The notes beneath the pieces are model-generated. The model was given only the letters and a program-made list of their open reading frames with translations, was not told where the DNA came from and ran no database searches. This document shows, piece by piece, positions 1-11,797 of a DNA stretch of 64,000 nucleotides (positions are counted from its first letter, which is position 1; every line of letters begins with the position of its first letter). The DNA comes from Bisporella sp. PMI_857 (lineage: Eukaryota; Ascomycota; Leotiomycetes; Helotiales; Helotiaceae): the NCBI GenBank assembly GCA_021307315.1, contig JAJSPD010000003.1:434001-498000 (forward strand), written 5' to 3'. Position numbers and translations under genes: made by a program.

Positions 1-426
1 TCCAGCATCCAAGAAAGAATTTCCTCTTGAAGGCTTGTGCCGTTTATAGGCAGGCTCATAGTAAGATACAGGTCTGGAGCTGCTCTCACCGGCGGTGAAA
101 TAAGCCGAGTTGTAGCCGGTATGGCTGCTGTTCCGAGGAAGATGACGGGAATTGGAGGCTATAGATTGGTGCATGTGGGATACAGCGGATAGGGTACTAT
201 GCGTCCGACTGAATGCAATTTGACTCTTTCGCTTGTTTTCCTCTTTGATTCTCGTCTTATCAAACGCCTTCCATGTCGAAGGTGCACCACTCAAGGCGTC
301 GACGGCTGCGTGCGTAGGGACATGTTTATAAGGTGGCTTGGCTGCCGCGGCCTCCTCCTTCTCTGCAATTTTTGACTTATGCTCCTTGGCTTGCTGCTTT
401 GCCTGCCTGATTTTGCCGAAGACCAT
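1..426 (-). CDS. Conserved fungal protein, N-terminal 142 codons (gene runs off the left edge)
   Basis: The reverse strand has an ATG at 426 followed by 142 uninterrupted codons to the window edge, so the C-terminus lies outside. The protein starts MVFGKIRQAKQQAKEHKSK and has a short Lys/Glu/Ala-rich helix. It then has the segment PYKHVPTHAAVDALSGAPS and a basic Ser-rich region (residues 60-142) containing tyrosine- and serine-rich stretches. From memory, the opening block with KHVPTHAA is a recurring pattern in uncharacterised filamentous-ascomycete proteins; no function is known to me. There is no signal peptide or membrane segment. The low-complexity composition suggests an intrinsically disordered protein. 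The start is chosen because it is the first ATG and matches the family-like opening. Confidence 0.75.
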   Translation of the reverse strand, partial: MVFGKIRQAKQQAKEHKSKIAEKEEAAAAKPPYKHVPTHAAVDALSGAPSTWKAFDKTRIKEENKRKSQIAFSRTHSTLSAVSHMHQSIASNSRHLPRNSSHTGYNSAYFTAGESSSRPVSYYEPAYKRHKPSRGNSFLDAG

Positions 427-1713
427 ATTGAGGATAATTGATAGAGGTGACTGAGCTAGCTTGGTCGGAAGCACTTATGGTGAAGTACATAAACCAGAGT
501 CTGCGGAGAATGCTAATTCAGATGGCAGATAAACCGAAACTTGAGAGCTCTGTGAAGAAGTATATCACGATGGTGGACGCAATCCAACACAGAGCTTACA
601 AAACAACTCTGAGCGAGATGAAGGGTTGTCGTCCAAGGGCTGTGAATTGGTACTATTTTGGATTGCTCGGTGTTTAGACGGGTTTGTGCGGTTGAACTGG
701 ATTGGTGCCAAAGCCTATCTATCTAGTAATAGCTTATTGGAGAACACATTAATCAATTGTGGTTATCTTTTGCAGGGTCGAACTTTGTGGACTGCAAGGT
801 ACTGTAAGTACCCGGGAGGTTGATAAGATTTGACAAGGTGTTGAGACGCTGTACCCAAAATACTACACGATTGTCGACGATAAGTCACAGACACACCAGA
901 CTACCAAGACTAGAATCACCGAAAGGTAGTAACAGTGGGACAAAAAGCAAAAAGTGAACAGTGAGTTGTTGAGGGAGGAGAAGTGGATGGAGGTTGTGTC
1001 AAATAAGCATTTAAGGAGGGATACGAGGGGGCTCATAGTTTATTATCAAATGTAGTTAGGAGCATATGTAGGGGCTAGGCGCACACATCAGTCTGTGCTG
1101 TGCTGTACAGTACTTACATATACATTACAGTACAGGAGAGTCGCCTTACAGGTTCTGCGCAGTAACTTTTTTTTTTGCTGAGCCGCGTGGGTACACGGGT
1201 GGATTATTTCCACGAGTGTACCAAGATCCATGGTTTCATCCAAAGTGGGTATTTAAGATAGTGACTAGAACCAAGAACACTCGAGCCCCAAGCCCCAAAG
1301 CCCTACACTACTCATTTAAAGCCGCCTCTTTCGTAAATTAGAGAAACAAATGCCCTACAAGCACAGCGATGTGAAATAAAATGCAAAGTAGGTTATCGTA
1401 ATGATGCATGCCTCATAGCTTTGCACAGTCAAATCGCTGTTATTTCAGGTCCGGATGGTACGGTCACGGCTCATGCTGTGTTGCCATCCCAAACATACAC
1501 ACCCATGCTTTCACGCACCTGTTCGGATCACCAAATGCATGGCGAATTAGCGAGTCCAAATGGTAACGCAGGCTGTGTACGAAGTAGCAGCACGATCGAG
1601 GACCAGGGATTCCTGTCCGAAGTCGATCACTCTCTGGAGCTGCGAGTGAATATGTATTCCAATATCTGGGACCATGATCGCGGGTTTCGTGGCGTAAACC
1701 TGTACCCAACGCA
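427..1713. other. Intergenic: upstream region of the edge gene
   Basis: No supported gene. It presumably holds the promoter of the minus-strand gene starting at 426. A 10-T run lies at 1167-1176. Open frames here are short, overlap on both strands and show no family resemblance. Confidence 0.5.
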
Positions 1714-2361
1714 ATGGCCCAAGACAAGGATAGGACAACCGCAGGTCAGGTTGCCAACCTTCTTCGGACTCTCGCTGATAGCGCTGACTTTTGCTGCTCC
1801 ATCGCCAGAAAGAAGGTGATTTTGATATTCAGCCTGCATATCATGTGAGAGCAAGTCAGTGGCCTAGAATTTCCAACCCGCAGCGCCCCCACGCGACTTT
1901 GGTCTTCTGTATACAAGGCAACACAGCAAGTAAGCTTTTTGTAATGACAGCCTCAGGCTTCACGGCAAGCCGTGATTTGCTAGTAACATGGTCTCAATGG
2001 GCCTTCAGCATTTTCAAAAGCTCCGGAATAGACGGAGGAAAGTTGAGGCTGTTTTGGAGCTTTTTAATTCGACTGGCAAGAAGCGAGAGTTTAAAAAGCA
2101 GATGAGCCAACGGATGACGGCGCGGCACTAGCGCCACTAGAAGGTTTTCATCATTCAATAGGAACAGCTGGCAAGCGGCTTATACGATATGATTGAACCT
2201 TATTCAACAAAGAGCACGATGAGGAGTTCTGGTGCATAATTCGCTTGGGCTACGATAGCTCTCGTCCAGGTTCCACCCCTTTTGGGAACTCGGAAGTTAT
2301 TCCGATCCAAGAGGAGGGTAAAGGTCATGCTGCTCAAGAGGTGGTTGTCGGAAATTTCTAG
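1714..2361 (+). pseudogene. Decayed protein-coding relic, family unknown
   Basis: Three protein-like blocks line up on the plus strand but sit in different frames. Block 1 starts at the ATG at 1714 (MAQDKDRTTAGQVANLLRTL). Block 2 runs from the ATG at 1988 (containing KKREFKKQMSQRMTARH) to TAG codons at 2129-2131 and 2138-2140. Block 3 is one base shifted from 2137 (LEGFHHSIGTAGKRLIRYD). It is interrupted by TGA at 2194-2196 and continues (EEFWCIIRLGYDSSRPGSTP) to TAG at 2359-2361. The composition is far more protein-like than the flanks. The TGA would be CGA by a single C-to-T change, and small deletions explain the frame changes. I do not recognise the family. It could also be exons of a gene whose introns I failed to place, but the in-frame stops inside coherent blocks favour decay. 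Confidence 0.4.
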
Positions 2362-4641
2362 CCTAATCGTCCAGTTCTGGGGGGAATTGGAAGCCCAACA
2401 CGACAGCGCAGGTTAATCAACATACTGATCAATCCGTTTCGGAATGTTTGTTGCTATGCTGGACATCGTCACCTATAATCTACCAAGTATGCACCCTGTC
2501 CAGGTTCTCGTGCCGTGCAAGTCTTACTGCAGGAGTAGACGCCACTGGTCTCAGGCAATGACAACACACACAAATCTTCCACGCTATATAGGGCCATATA
2601 ACATTCAAAGTGACGATAAACATCAACCGGCTTGTCGCTTTTGCCTATCGCATACCTTTGAATTGTTTCTCCTGTATCGCTTTTCTGGCCGTGAGTCAAG
2701 TCTCCGGCTACAAGTTTGTCCCTTTTAAGCCTTTTCAGCAGCGAACCCCCCCCCCCCCCCCCTGCGTGGCTCATTTGTCAGGATATTTTTAAACCCATGC
2801 AGAAAACCTCGCGCTATCGACGGATCTTCTCAGGGGAGTGTGAGAATCTCTTTTGCTTTTTCAGCCGAGCTCGGCTAAATCTGAAACGAAACACAACAAA
2901 CAAGTACTGTACCCTACCAAGCCTACTTATAACAGAAAGAATGGAATGGAGTGAAGTGCGGGTCGTAAAAGTAGTGCATGGTATGGTAATCGCCTTCAAT
3001 GACAGCAGTTATGCCCAAGGATCACAGCTTTGCTCCGATAGGATGGTTATATTTTCCAGGCTCAGAAGATTGTATAAAGTTTACACGTATGCTCCGAGAT
3101 TCCGAGCGTGCGACACCATGCAGTCGACTACATTTCAGCTGAAAATACAAGCTCCAAATAACATGGAACTGGCGGTGTCTGGCCAACGATGTCCAACAAC
3201 TTTCAAGTGGATTCGACCTGTTATCTTGCTAGTGGGTCTGATCTGCCTCCATTTATCGCCTCCGCTTATCCTGTACTTCGTACCATCTGACATGCATGTT
3301 AATCATCCTTTCTCCATCAATAAGACGCATTATGTTGGAATGCCGCGATCCTATTGAGAAGTGGTCCCTCTGATAGTGCTATATCATCCGGGGAAGCCGT
3401 GCCTGATTTGTACGAACAACAAGATAAATAACAGCGCTCTGCCCCAGACTGTCAGATCGGCCATCTCAACTTGCCGCGAATGATTTCTTCTTGGGGTCAA
3501 ATGCCTCTAGATGAATCGAGTAGGTCAGGTAGATACGCAGGTGACAGGAAATTGCTGTTGACCTGTTCCGCCTCAGAATATAATCAAAACGTTTTCTTGT
3601 AATCGGGACGTTATCCTCGACAGTAGCCAATAAGTGTCAATTTGCAACCTCCAAGAGAACGAACCCATCGAGGCGATTTATTAGGGAGATGTTGACGTAG
3701 TAATGAGCTCTCAATGTACGAGAGCTCTGGAATAGTAGGGCATGTTCAGCTTTTAGCCTCAAGCACTATAGGATTTCAGAAACAGAACCTTGAATCAATG
3801 AAATTCTGGAGCAACTTTGTCATTGAGCAGTGGTGGATGGTTAAGATACATTGCAAGCTTAAAGATGGGTACTCGTCACGTGTCCATTGGGAATCGCTAC
3901 TTATTCAGCTGAGATCGAAAGTTGAAGGTATTCATAAGTACCCCCGCCTTTGTAGGTTTGTGGTTGGTTTTCTAGAACGTCGACATGTGGGTATAATTAT
4001 AGAATTAAGCTTGAAACCAAGTGGATGACGCATGCAGTGCCTTTTTTGCCTCTCATGCAGCTTAGTAACAACGAACTATGCCTGGAAAAGACCGACCGCA
4101 CGTGACATGTATTGACATCACGGACTCTGGTTCAATAACCATAGAACAAACATTATGCCTTTTGTATTTACAATTTAATGGCCCGATCTCAGAAATGCGG
4201 TGGTCTTCCCAATAGAGAAATATTCCATGCCACTTCGCGAATTTATCTTCGGGATTCCTTCAAACTTGCCTTCACGCTTTCGAGTACCCTGTCATTTTAG
4301 CGAGGTCCCAGTTTGTCGTCCGTTCATCAACCGCCGAGCCTACTTCAACACGACCACGCATCATCATCAGACAGCCTCTGGAACGCGGTAGCAGGATCGT
4401 CTCGCGGTACATGTCGGCAGGAACATAATAAGCGTGTTTCTTTTCTCGCGGCGCCAATTTTCGGCCCTTTCCTCCCCTAGCTTGTGACGCGCGACAACAG
4501 TGCGCGATCTCTCCGAAAGTGGCGGCGCTCACTGTTCTTTCTCATAGCCAGTCACAGCTTTCCCTTCAGCAGCATCTGGATATTGCGCCGGATATCATAA
4601 ATTGCTCTGAGGAAGAACTAGAGGGGGAACTACAACCTTTG
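2362..4641. other. Long gene-poor stretch upstream of PSY2
   Basis: No supported gene. It holds a 17-C homopolymer at 2746-2762 and an open frame of 187 codons from the ATG at 2797 to 3357 that has no recognisable features. The last several hundred bases should include the PSY2 promoter and leader. An in-frame GTG at 4519 precedes the PSY2 ATG with no stop between, but nothing suggests it is used. Confidence 0.45.
2746..2762. repeat. Poly-C homopolymer (17 C)
   Basis: An uninterrupted run of 17 cytosines on the plus strand. Such runs are rare in fungal coding DNA and prone to length error in sequencing and replication. Confidence 0.9.
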
Positions 4642-7570
4642 ATGATGGCACAAGCGGTGCCTAATCCGCCGCCCAATGACAAAAAGCGGGTGAAGGTCTA
4701 TGAATTGCGCAACAGCGACTGGTTTGACAGGGGAACTGGTTTTTGCACGGCAGGATTCGTACTCGTATGTCGCTCATCGTTGAGACGTCTCGGAATGCGC
4801 TCTTTCCTTGAGCATCCCGTCGCGTGTTGAGCATATGCTGGTCAGTCAGCTAATTTTTCGTGTCACAGAATGAAGCCAGTCGCCAAGAAGAACCGAAGGT
4901 GATGGTCCAGTCTGAGGACTCGCCGGACCGCACGCTACTAGAGACTCTTGTCTGTAAAGAAGATGGATTCCAGAAGCAGCAAGGTACGAATGAAGGCGGA
5001 CATCCCGAATGGTAAAGCTAAGTTGTTGTCTAGATACATTAATAGTATGGACGGAGCCGAGTACTGGCGTTGACATGGCTTTAAGCTTCCAAGAGTCCGA
5101 AGGCTGTACTGCTATCTGGTGAGTGCAAATGCGCGCGTATCATTATCTCTCATTTGATCAAATACTCACTTGCTCATAGGAGGTTTATTAATAATATTCA
5201 GTTGCATCTGCAGACTGTCGGCGGACCAGGTATGTTACACCTTTTGATTTGTATTGTCTTAACTAAGTGCTTCTCTGATAGATGATGCTTTATCAGACGA
5301 CATTGGCCATGAATTTCCCCAAAAAGACGTCAAGTTACCTATACCGGGCTTATCCAATCTCCAAGACATCGAGAGAGAAATGCGGCATCTTCCCAACAGT
5401 GGTATTGGACGGGAGGCATTGGTCAAATATATTGGAAGGGAGCATTATATTGAAAAGTTGATTCCCTGCCTCGAGATGGCAGAAGACATTGAAGATCTTG
5501 CAAGCTTGCACCGGCTCTGCAACATCATGAAAGCGATTGTCCTTCTGAACGAAAGTTCCATCATGGAAGAAGCTGTTTCAGATCATCTAGTCCTTGGCGT
5601 GGTTGGCTGCTTAGAATATGACCCGGATTTTCCTTCCCACAAAGCGAATCATCGACAGTGGTTAGGACGAGAGGGTAGATACAAAGAAGTGGTTCGGATT
5701 GAGGACGAAGGAATTCGCAAGAAGATTCACCAAACATATCGGCTACAGTATTTGAAAGATGTCGTACTAGCACGGATCCTGGATGATCCGACCTTCTCTG
5801 TCCTGAATTCACTCATCTTTTTTAACCAGGTGGACATCGTCACACATTTGCACACGAACTCAGCATTCCTCAAGGAGTTATTTGGAATATTTGGCCAACA
5901 AGAGACAAATCAAGAACGCAAGAAAGAGGCTGTATTGTTCATCCAACAATGCTGCGCAATTGCAAAAAATCTCCAAGTTCCTGCCAGGAATACGCTATAC
6001 GGCAACTTCTTAGGACACGGCCTTCTGGCTGTTATCACCTACGCCCTCAGACACAATGATGTTGGAGTGCGTGTTGGAGCAACGGACGTACTCGTGTCAA
6101 TGATTGACCATGACCCTCAGATCATCCGTCAAACTATCTCTCGGCAAATCAATGAGAAGCAAACTCCTTTGACAGACTCCTTAATTGACCTCTTACTTGT
6201 CGAAGCAGACCTAGGAGTTAAGGCTCAAATTGCTGATGCTATCAAGGTGCTTCTCGATCCTGCGCCAGCGACCTCTCAGATGGACAGAGGACTCGGTGAT
6301 CTGGGTAATAGGATGAGGATTCAGCATAGTGATCCTGAACAAGAAAATTTGGTGAAAGACTTCTACGATGATTCGGCCAAAAAGCTATTTAAGCCATTGG
6401 TTGACCTGAAGGATCGGGAAAATCTAGACTTCAGTGTGCACGAAGTTTCTCTCTTCATTTATCTGATTGAGATTTTGTGCTTTTTTGTCCGGCAGCATCA
6501 GCATCGAAGTAAATATTTTGTTCTTTCCGAGAAGCTGGGTCAGAGAGTTGCTCAACTTTTGAAAAGTTCCGAAAAGTATTTAAAACTTAGTAAGTTTCCT
6601 CCATCGTCATATTGCGCCTCACTAACACATACATTTAGCTGCGCTTAAGTTCTTCCGGAATCTGATTGGATTGCAAGACGAGTTCTACAATCAAGAAATG
6701 ATGCAAGGACACCTCTTTGAACCGATAATTGATATTGTACTTGAGACTATGCCTCGGGACAATCTTTTGAATTCAGCGTGTCTAGAGTTCTTCGAATTTA
6801 TCAGAAGAGAGCCGATCAAGCCGCTGATCAACCACTTGGTCGAAAATTACCGCGACAAGATCAAGAATATCACATATGTTGATACTTTCAGCAACTTTAT
6901 TCATCGTTATGACGAAACTCCAGGGTTTGTTCCAAACCTCAGTGAATCATTCGCCGATACGGAGGATGACACTCCAAAGCGGCCAGAGACTGGAAGAGGC
7001 AATCGCTGGGACTCCGGCATCAAGGATCTTGATGCTGTCGAAGAAGAATATTTCAATACATCGGATGATGAAGATGAGACAAACGCGATCTTGGCTGTAA
7101 ACCGTGCCTCTACAAATGGAGCATCCCCAGTCTCTAAACCGCTAGTTGATTATAACTCTGACGAAGAAAACGAAGCCATGGATGCTGATATGAACGCCGG
7201 AATATTACCCGCCAATGGCGATGATTCTGGGTCTTCAGATTCCAAGGCGGGCGATAGTGACGGTGGTGGCATATTGACTACTACTTCTTCGACCGCATCA
7301 GGCCCACCTGAGCGGCTGTCTGAAAAGCGCCGACGCGAAGAAGATGATGAAGACGAGCTAGGCAAGCTTGTGCAACAGAACAAGCGGCGAAATTCGAGTA
7401 GTTCCGCAGGATCTAACACGAGCGTTTTACGAAGAAAGAAGTCATTTAGCAACAGTAGCAATGGTGGAGCGAGTAGCAGTGGCAGCAAGCCCAGCAAGAT
7501 AGCGATTTCCCTATCTCCGGCGATCAAGCTAGGTGCATCCACGAATGGATCTGATGAGAACAGCACATGA
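4642..7570 (+). CDS. PSY2: Serine/threonine-protein phosphatase 4 regulatory subunit 3 (Psy2/SMEK family)
   Basis: This is the PP4 targeting subunit. In yeast and animals the Pph3-Psy4-Psy2 complex removes phosphates from DNA-damage substrates such as Rad53 and gamma-H2AX, in the nucleus. Six exons (4642-4764, 4869-4983, 5034-5118, 5180-5229, 5282-6589, 6639-7570) join to 870 aa with frame kept at every junction. Residues 10-125 form the RanBP1/EVH1-like domain (KRVKVYELRNSDWFDRGTGF). The SMK-1 domain starts near residue 160 and includes YDPDFPSHKANHRQWL. ARM-like helices follow to about 640. The tail is acidic and Ser-rich, with a basic KKRRREEDDED-type patch, as is usual for the family. The start is the first of two adjacent ATGs (4642 and 4645). 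The first exons are short and carry the least conserved junction, after TAGFVL. Confidence 0.95.
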
Positions 7571-8345
7571 AAGTCTTAAGGGGTTCGGCCTAGACTACCA
7601 AACTTAAGGAAATGATCATGACACGATTTGATCCTGGCGCATTTGGGAGAAGATGGCGTTCGGGATATACGTGTGCTCATTTGTGATTATAAGAATCTTT
7701 ACCTAGCCATTGCTTGGCTGGGGCAATATCAAGCAGCTCTGGACGAGGAGTAAGTCGGGTTGCTTAGGATTGTATAAATATGGATTGGGGATTTATGACG
7801 AGAAGACTCCATGATACCGTCTACGTTAAGCATACACGTAGATTGCAATGAAATTTTAGCGTGTGAGCGGACCTTGAAGTCATTAGGTTGTATGAATCCA
7901 TGACATTGATTGAGAAGTCCATCCCAGGAGGAAGAAAGATGGAAGGATACGGCGTGCTCGCGCTCCAGTTCCATAAATATCATTTAAACAAAGACTCTCA
8001 CCAGGACTCAGCCTTGTCAGCCTCGACAGCCATGTCAGCCACATCCCACCGTCTGTCGGCTCCACTCTAATGAGATGTGTTCATATGACGACGCGAATGC
8101 GCTTTGCCAGATAATTCTTATTTACAATAAGGACGACGCAATCGCAAACCAAGCATCTCAATTGAGGCCGTGCCTTCTGTCTACCACCGAAATCAGTGAT
8201 GTGTGACTGAATTACGCTCCTTCCATTTTACCTGGGCCTCCACGTAACCCAATGTTTCAATTTCGCTATTCTTTTCTCATTTCATAAACCTCGTCCCTTT
8301 TTCCTGTTGACCCTCCCAGCACTTGCGTTGTCCTAGAAAATCAAC
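7571..8345. other. Intergenic between PSY2 and ALG5
   Basis: No gene seen. It should contain the PSY2 3' end and the ALG5 promoter. The last 150 bases before the ALG5 ATG are pyrimidine-rich (many CT and TTT runs), which is common near fungal transcription starts. Confidence 0.5.
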
Positions 8346-9657
8346 ATGGCGACTTTATTGCAGACAAATTTTTGGGCATTGTATGATATTGCGAAAGATA
8401 CCCCGTTACATACGCTTCTCTTGGTGCTCAACACGACCGTCATCTGCGCCGTTGCTTTCGTACGCATTGCCTGCCCTCGTTCCTTCCTTCCAACTCATCT
8501 CCCAGAATGTAGCTGATAATTGTAGATTTACGCTATCGTTTGGTTCCTTGCCCCTTTACCCCGAGCGCCGCTCGATTCGGAAAAGAAATACATCACTACT
8601 TCTCTGGACGGCTCAACCACAGCTCCACGATCATTACCATGTTGGCACGACGAATGGCTTGCGCATCGCAATGGCCAACCCTCTAAGCTACAGCCCGGCT
8701 CGGATGCACCCAAAGTGAATACTGGGATTAATGAAGCTGAAGTAGAGATGAGCGTGGTGATTCCAGCATACAACGAGGAGCAACGGATCGAGATTATGTT
8801 AGAAGAAGCACTCGCTTTTCTGGATAAGGAATATGGACGTCTCCCACGGAAACTAAACTCTGCAAGCACAAAGCAAAGCAAGGGAATAGGCGGGTACGAA
8901 ATCATCATCGTGGATGATGGAAGTAAGGATAAGACTGTGGAAGTTGCACTTGGGTTTTCAAGGAGGAATAGTCTACACGATATATTGAGGATATGTAGGC
9001 TGAGAGAGAACAGAGGAAAGGGTGGCGCGGTCACACATGGTTTCAGACATGTTAGAGGCGCATATGCTATGTTCGCTGACGCCGACGGCGCATCAAAATT
9101 TGAGGATCTGAGGAAATTGGTTGTGGGATGCGATGAGGTTGCAGATGTGTCTGAGCGAGGTATTGCCGTGGGTAGCAGAGCGCATATGGTTGGCACAGAA
9201 GCTGTAGTAAAGGTATGCTTTCTTCCCCGGCTTCAAACCAGTATAAACAAAGCAACAAAAGTCTAACATTTCGCAGCGTTCCGCCCTCCGCAATGCGCTC
9301 ATGCATTCTTTTCACCTCCTCTTACGCCTGCTCACTCCACCTGCCACTTCGCGCATCCGAGACACACAGTGTGGCTTCAAGCTATTCTCACGAGCTGCAC
9401 TACCTCATATAGTCCCATACATGCACGCCGAGGGCTGGATCTTCGACGTCGAGATGTTGATGCTTGCGGAGTCCGCCCCAGCAGGTCAAGTCACCCCGGG
9501 TATATCGAAGAAGGGGATCAGTGTCGCCGAGGTAGCGATTGGGTGGAAAGAAATTGAGGGCAGTAAGTTGAACGTTGTATGGGCTAGTCTTGGGATGGCG
9601 TGGGGACTGGCAATTTTGAGAGCGGGATGGATGTTAGGCGTTTATAAGAGACGATGA
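8346..9657 (+). CDS. ALG5: Dolichyl-phosphate beta-glucosyltransferase (Alg5)
   Basis: This ER membrane GT2-family enzyme transfers glucose from UDP-glucose to dolichyl phosphate, making the Dol-P-Glc donor for the last steps of N-glycan precursor assembly. Three exons (8346-8459, 8526-9212, 9277-9657) give 393 aa. A single N-terminal membrane helix lies at about residues 17-45 and spans the first intron. The GT2 fold starts near residue 113 with MSVVIPAYNEEQRIE. Asp168-Asp169 (VDDGSKDKT) and the DAD motif at 223-225 (FADADGASKF) are the nucleotide-sugar and metal ligands of the family. ENRGKGGAV and RDTQCGFKLF are Alg5 signatures. The length matches other fungal Alg5 proteins. The strong intron signals and intact motifs argue for a working gene. 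Confidence 0.96.
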
Positions 9658-10264
9658 GGCTTCACTAGGATGGGATATCATAGATGGTAAGAGATGGCAC
9701 GCTTGTAATGCGTTGTATATTGTGGGGTGTACTGGAAGTATGATACCAAACGCCTACCGCAGAACTGTTGGTACTACAGAAGCAAGAATGGTAAAAACTG
9801 GTTTTTTTAATCAGGTTTCTTCAAAAGTCGAATAATCTGTATCCAGTGACGTTACCTATGTTTCTGTGCTGCATCAACAGGTGTAGTTTTATTGGCTGTT
9901 CTTGATCAAAGACAGCCCCTTTTTGGTCCTCGCTAAAGACCTGTACGTCTTTCCTCCTATCAGGGGATTAGTGGTCATAAAGCATTGGTTGTGAGCAATT
10001 TTGCCCACGGAATATGATCCTCCCACGTATACCAAACATAGTGACCCTATCTTGATCATGGCTTATGAGCCATTGTGGTGCCTAAATCAATCTAATACAC
10101 GGAGCGCCCGTTTAATGCTTTTATACTATTTTCCTCCCCAACCTTAGAGAGAGGTTGGGTCGCTCTATATGCTAGTGTCCGTTTATACAATCTAGTATCC
10201 AGCCACTTTTGTCCAAATTCGCAATAAATAGTCACCAGACGAACGATATTACCCAGCTTGTAAA
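9658..10264. other. Intergenic between convergent ALG5 and pantothenate kinase
   Basis: The 3' flanks of two convergent genes. No coding signal, repeat or RNA gene recognised. Confidence 0.5.
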
Positions 10265-11797
10265 TCACGCCTCCTCGCCAGCTCTCCTGAACGGCTCCCC
10301 ATCCTCAAAACTCCCCCTCCGTCCCCAATTCCTCGGCTGCCTCTTCAGGAAGGCACCCACGGCACCCAAGAAGCCTTCATGCCGTAGGAAATACGCCTCC
10401 TTGGCGCCCTGACTCCAGAAGCGTATAGCGTAGGAGAGAGTGTTCATGGTTTGGCGGTGTCCGCGGATGAAAGAACCGCCGAAATATATGGTGGATAGAT
10501 TGTGTTTTTCGGACTGTAGGTATGCTATTTGCCCGATGTTATTCGAGATTGCGTAAAGGAGGGAGCGGGAGATGTCTGATGCGTTGAAAGGCCCTTCTGC
10601 CGGCGTAGGATCTGGATTTGAGACTGGAGGTGCGTTTGTGGATACGGACTCTTTGTCGGTAGGGAGAGGCGGCGGTGAGGGAAAGTATGAGGCAGCGGAA
10701 TCTCCATTGGCGAGCCCACCGCTATCTTCTGCTTCTCGTTCCGCTTCTCGCTTCATGCGAAACACCTTCCCGAAGGAGCTCGCAATGGTATTACTTTTGA
10801 GTCCGATCTTGCCATAGTCTGTCCCGTAGATATCGCCAACCAGCATGTCGACCTTTGCGTTGTCGCCGCGTTCTGCGTGGGCGAGCATTTCGTCGAAACT
10901 TCGAGCACCTGTGAGAAGAGATAGAAGCCCCCAGAGAGTGCCGCCACCAAGGGAGGTCCCTCCTACTCGCTGGAATTCACGCGGCCCGGAGACCTTAATC
11001 ATGCTGACACCGGACCCAATGTTCACTAAGAGGTAGGGATAGATGTCTGAGCGTGGTTCCTCGAAGTGCATAGGGTCGGTCTCGCTATAAGTGAACACCT
11101 CTCGGGGAATTTCCGTGATGAAGAAATCGAGACCTAGGTATTCTCCTTAGTATGGAAATCTCGTATGGTACACCATGGCATACCTATTATCAAACACTCC
11201 ATCTCATCCTCCCTCAACACATCCACACCCAGAACCTCCCTAATCTTATCATAGAATTTGAATGCTCCTCCTCCCGTTGCCATGACGCATAGTTCCCCTG
11301 GGTTTGATCCATTAAGCTTCTGCTGCTTGATTTTTAGTTGCTTCATAAACTCCACACACTCATCTATTTGATCTGTCTCAAAATTTATGAAGTTTAGACG
11401 TCCACCCGGTTCTCTAGAGTGCGGTTCGCGCGAGAAATATACCAATTTTGCCAACGATCCTCCAATCTGCCATGCCAATTAGTTTCTCTCTACTTAAATT
11501 ATTTTCAGAAGACGAAGTAGAACATACATCGACAGCAATATGGCTCACCACCGCCGTGTGGTTAGGCAGCCGTATATCCTTGGTGTCCTGTGTCCCGCCA
11601 TTGATGCTAGATCCTGGAGAGGACGACTCCTGATCAACGATAAATGCGCCCTTTACATTGATCTTCACTGACCCAGGATGTATGATCGTGCTATCAATTT
11701 CCGCGGTGTTCGTGCGCATGCGAAGCGGTTTTGTATTTGTGGAGGGGTTGTCGTAAGAAGCTTGAGCATCTGTCTGCGGGGTACTTTGTGCAGCCAT
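10265..11797 (-). CDS. CAB1: Pantothenate kinase, eukaryotic type II (Cab1 family)
   Basis: It phosphorylates pantothenate with ATP, the first committed step of coenzyme A synthesis, in the cytosol. Three exons (11528-11797, 11184-11466, 10265-11133) join in frame to 473 aa. The ASKHA-type phosphate loop is built across intron 1: the final Asp of exon 1 (residue 90) joins IGGSLAKLVYFS. Further family motifs are CVMATGGGAFKF, the short segment PYLLVNIGSGVSMIKV, and VGGTSLGGGTLWGL. Near the C-terminus come NIGQIAYLQ and YFGGSFIRGH. The first 90 residues are a poorly conserved N-terminal extension. A Pro/Ser-rich insert of about 60 residues (nt 10570-10760) interrupts the kinase fold in a region where other fungal enzymes also vary. 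Intron 2 (11134-11183) contains TACTAAG near its acceptor. Confidence 0.95.

Noticed and set aside
1421..1819. A 132-codon plus-strand frame overlapping several minus-strand frames
   Set aside because: No ATG with context and no protein character; the overlap of open frames on both strands points to chance.
2716..3357. A 213-codon frame (187 from the ATG at 2797) in the gene-poor left part
   Set aside because: It overlaps the poly-C tract, has no domain, signal peptide or conserved-looking block, and codon usage does not look fungal. A chance open frame is more likely.
4519..4641. An in-frame GTG upstream of PSY2
   Set aside because: Eukaryotic genes rarely use GTG, and the Psy2 family begins at the ATG pair at 4642/4645.
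7150..7566. A 138-codon minus-strand frame opposite the PSY2 tail
   Set aside because: Shadow of the Ser/Asp-rich C-terminal tail of PSY2.
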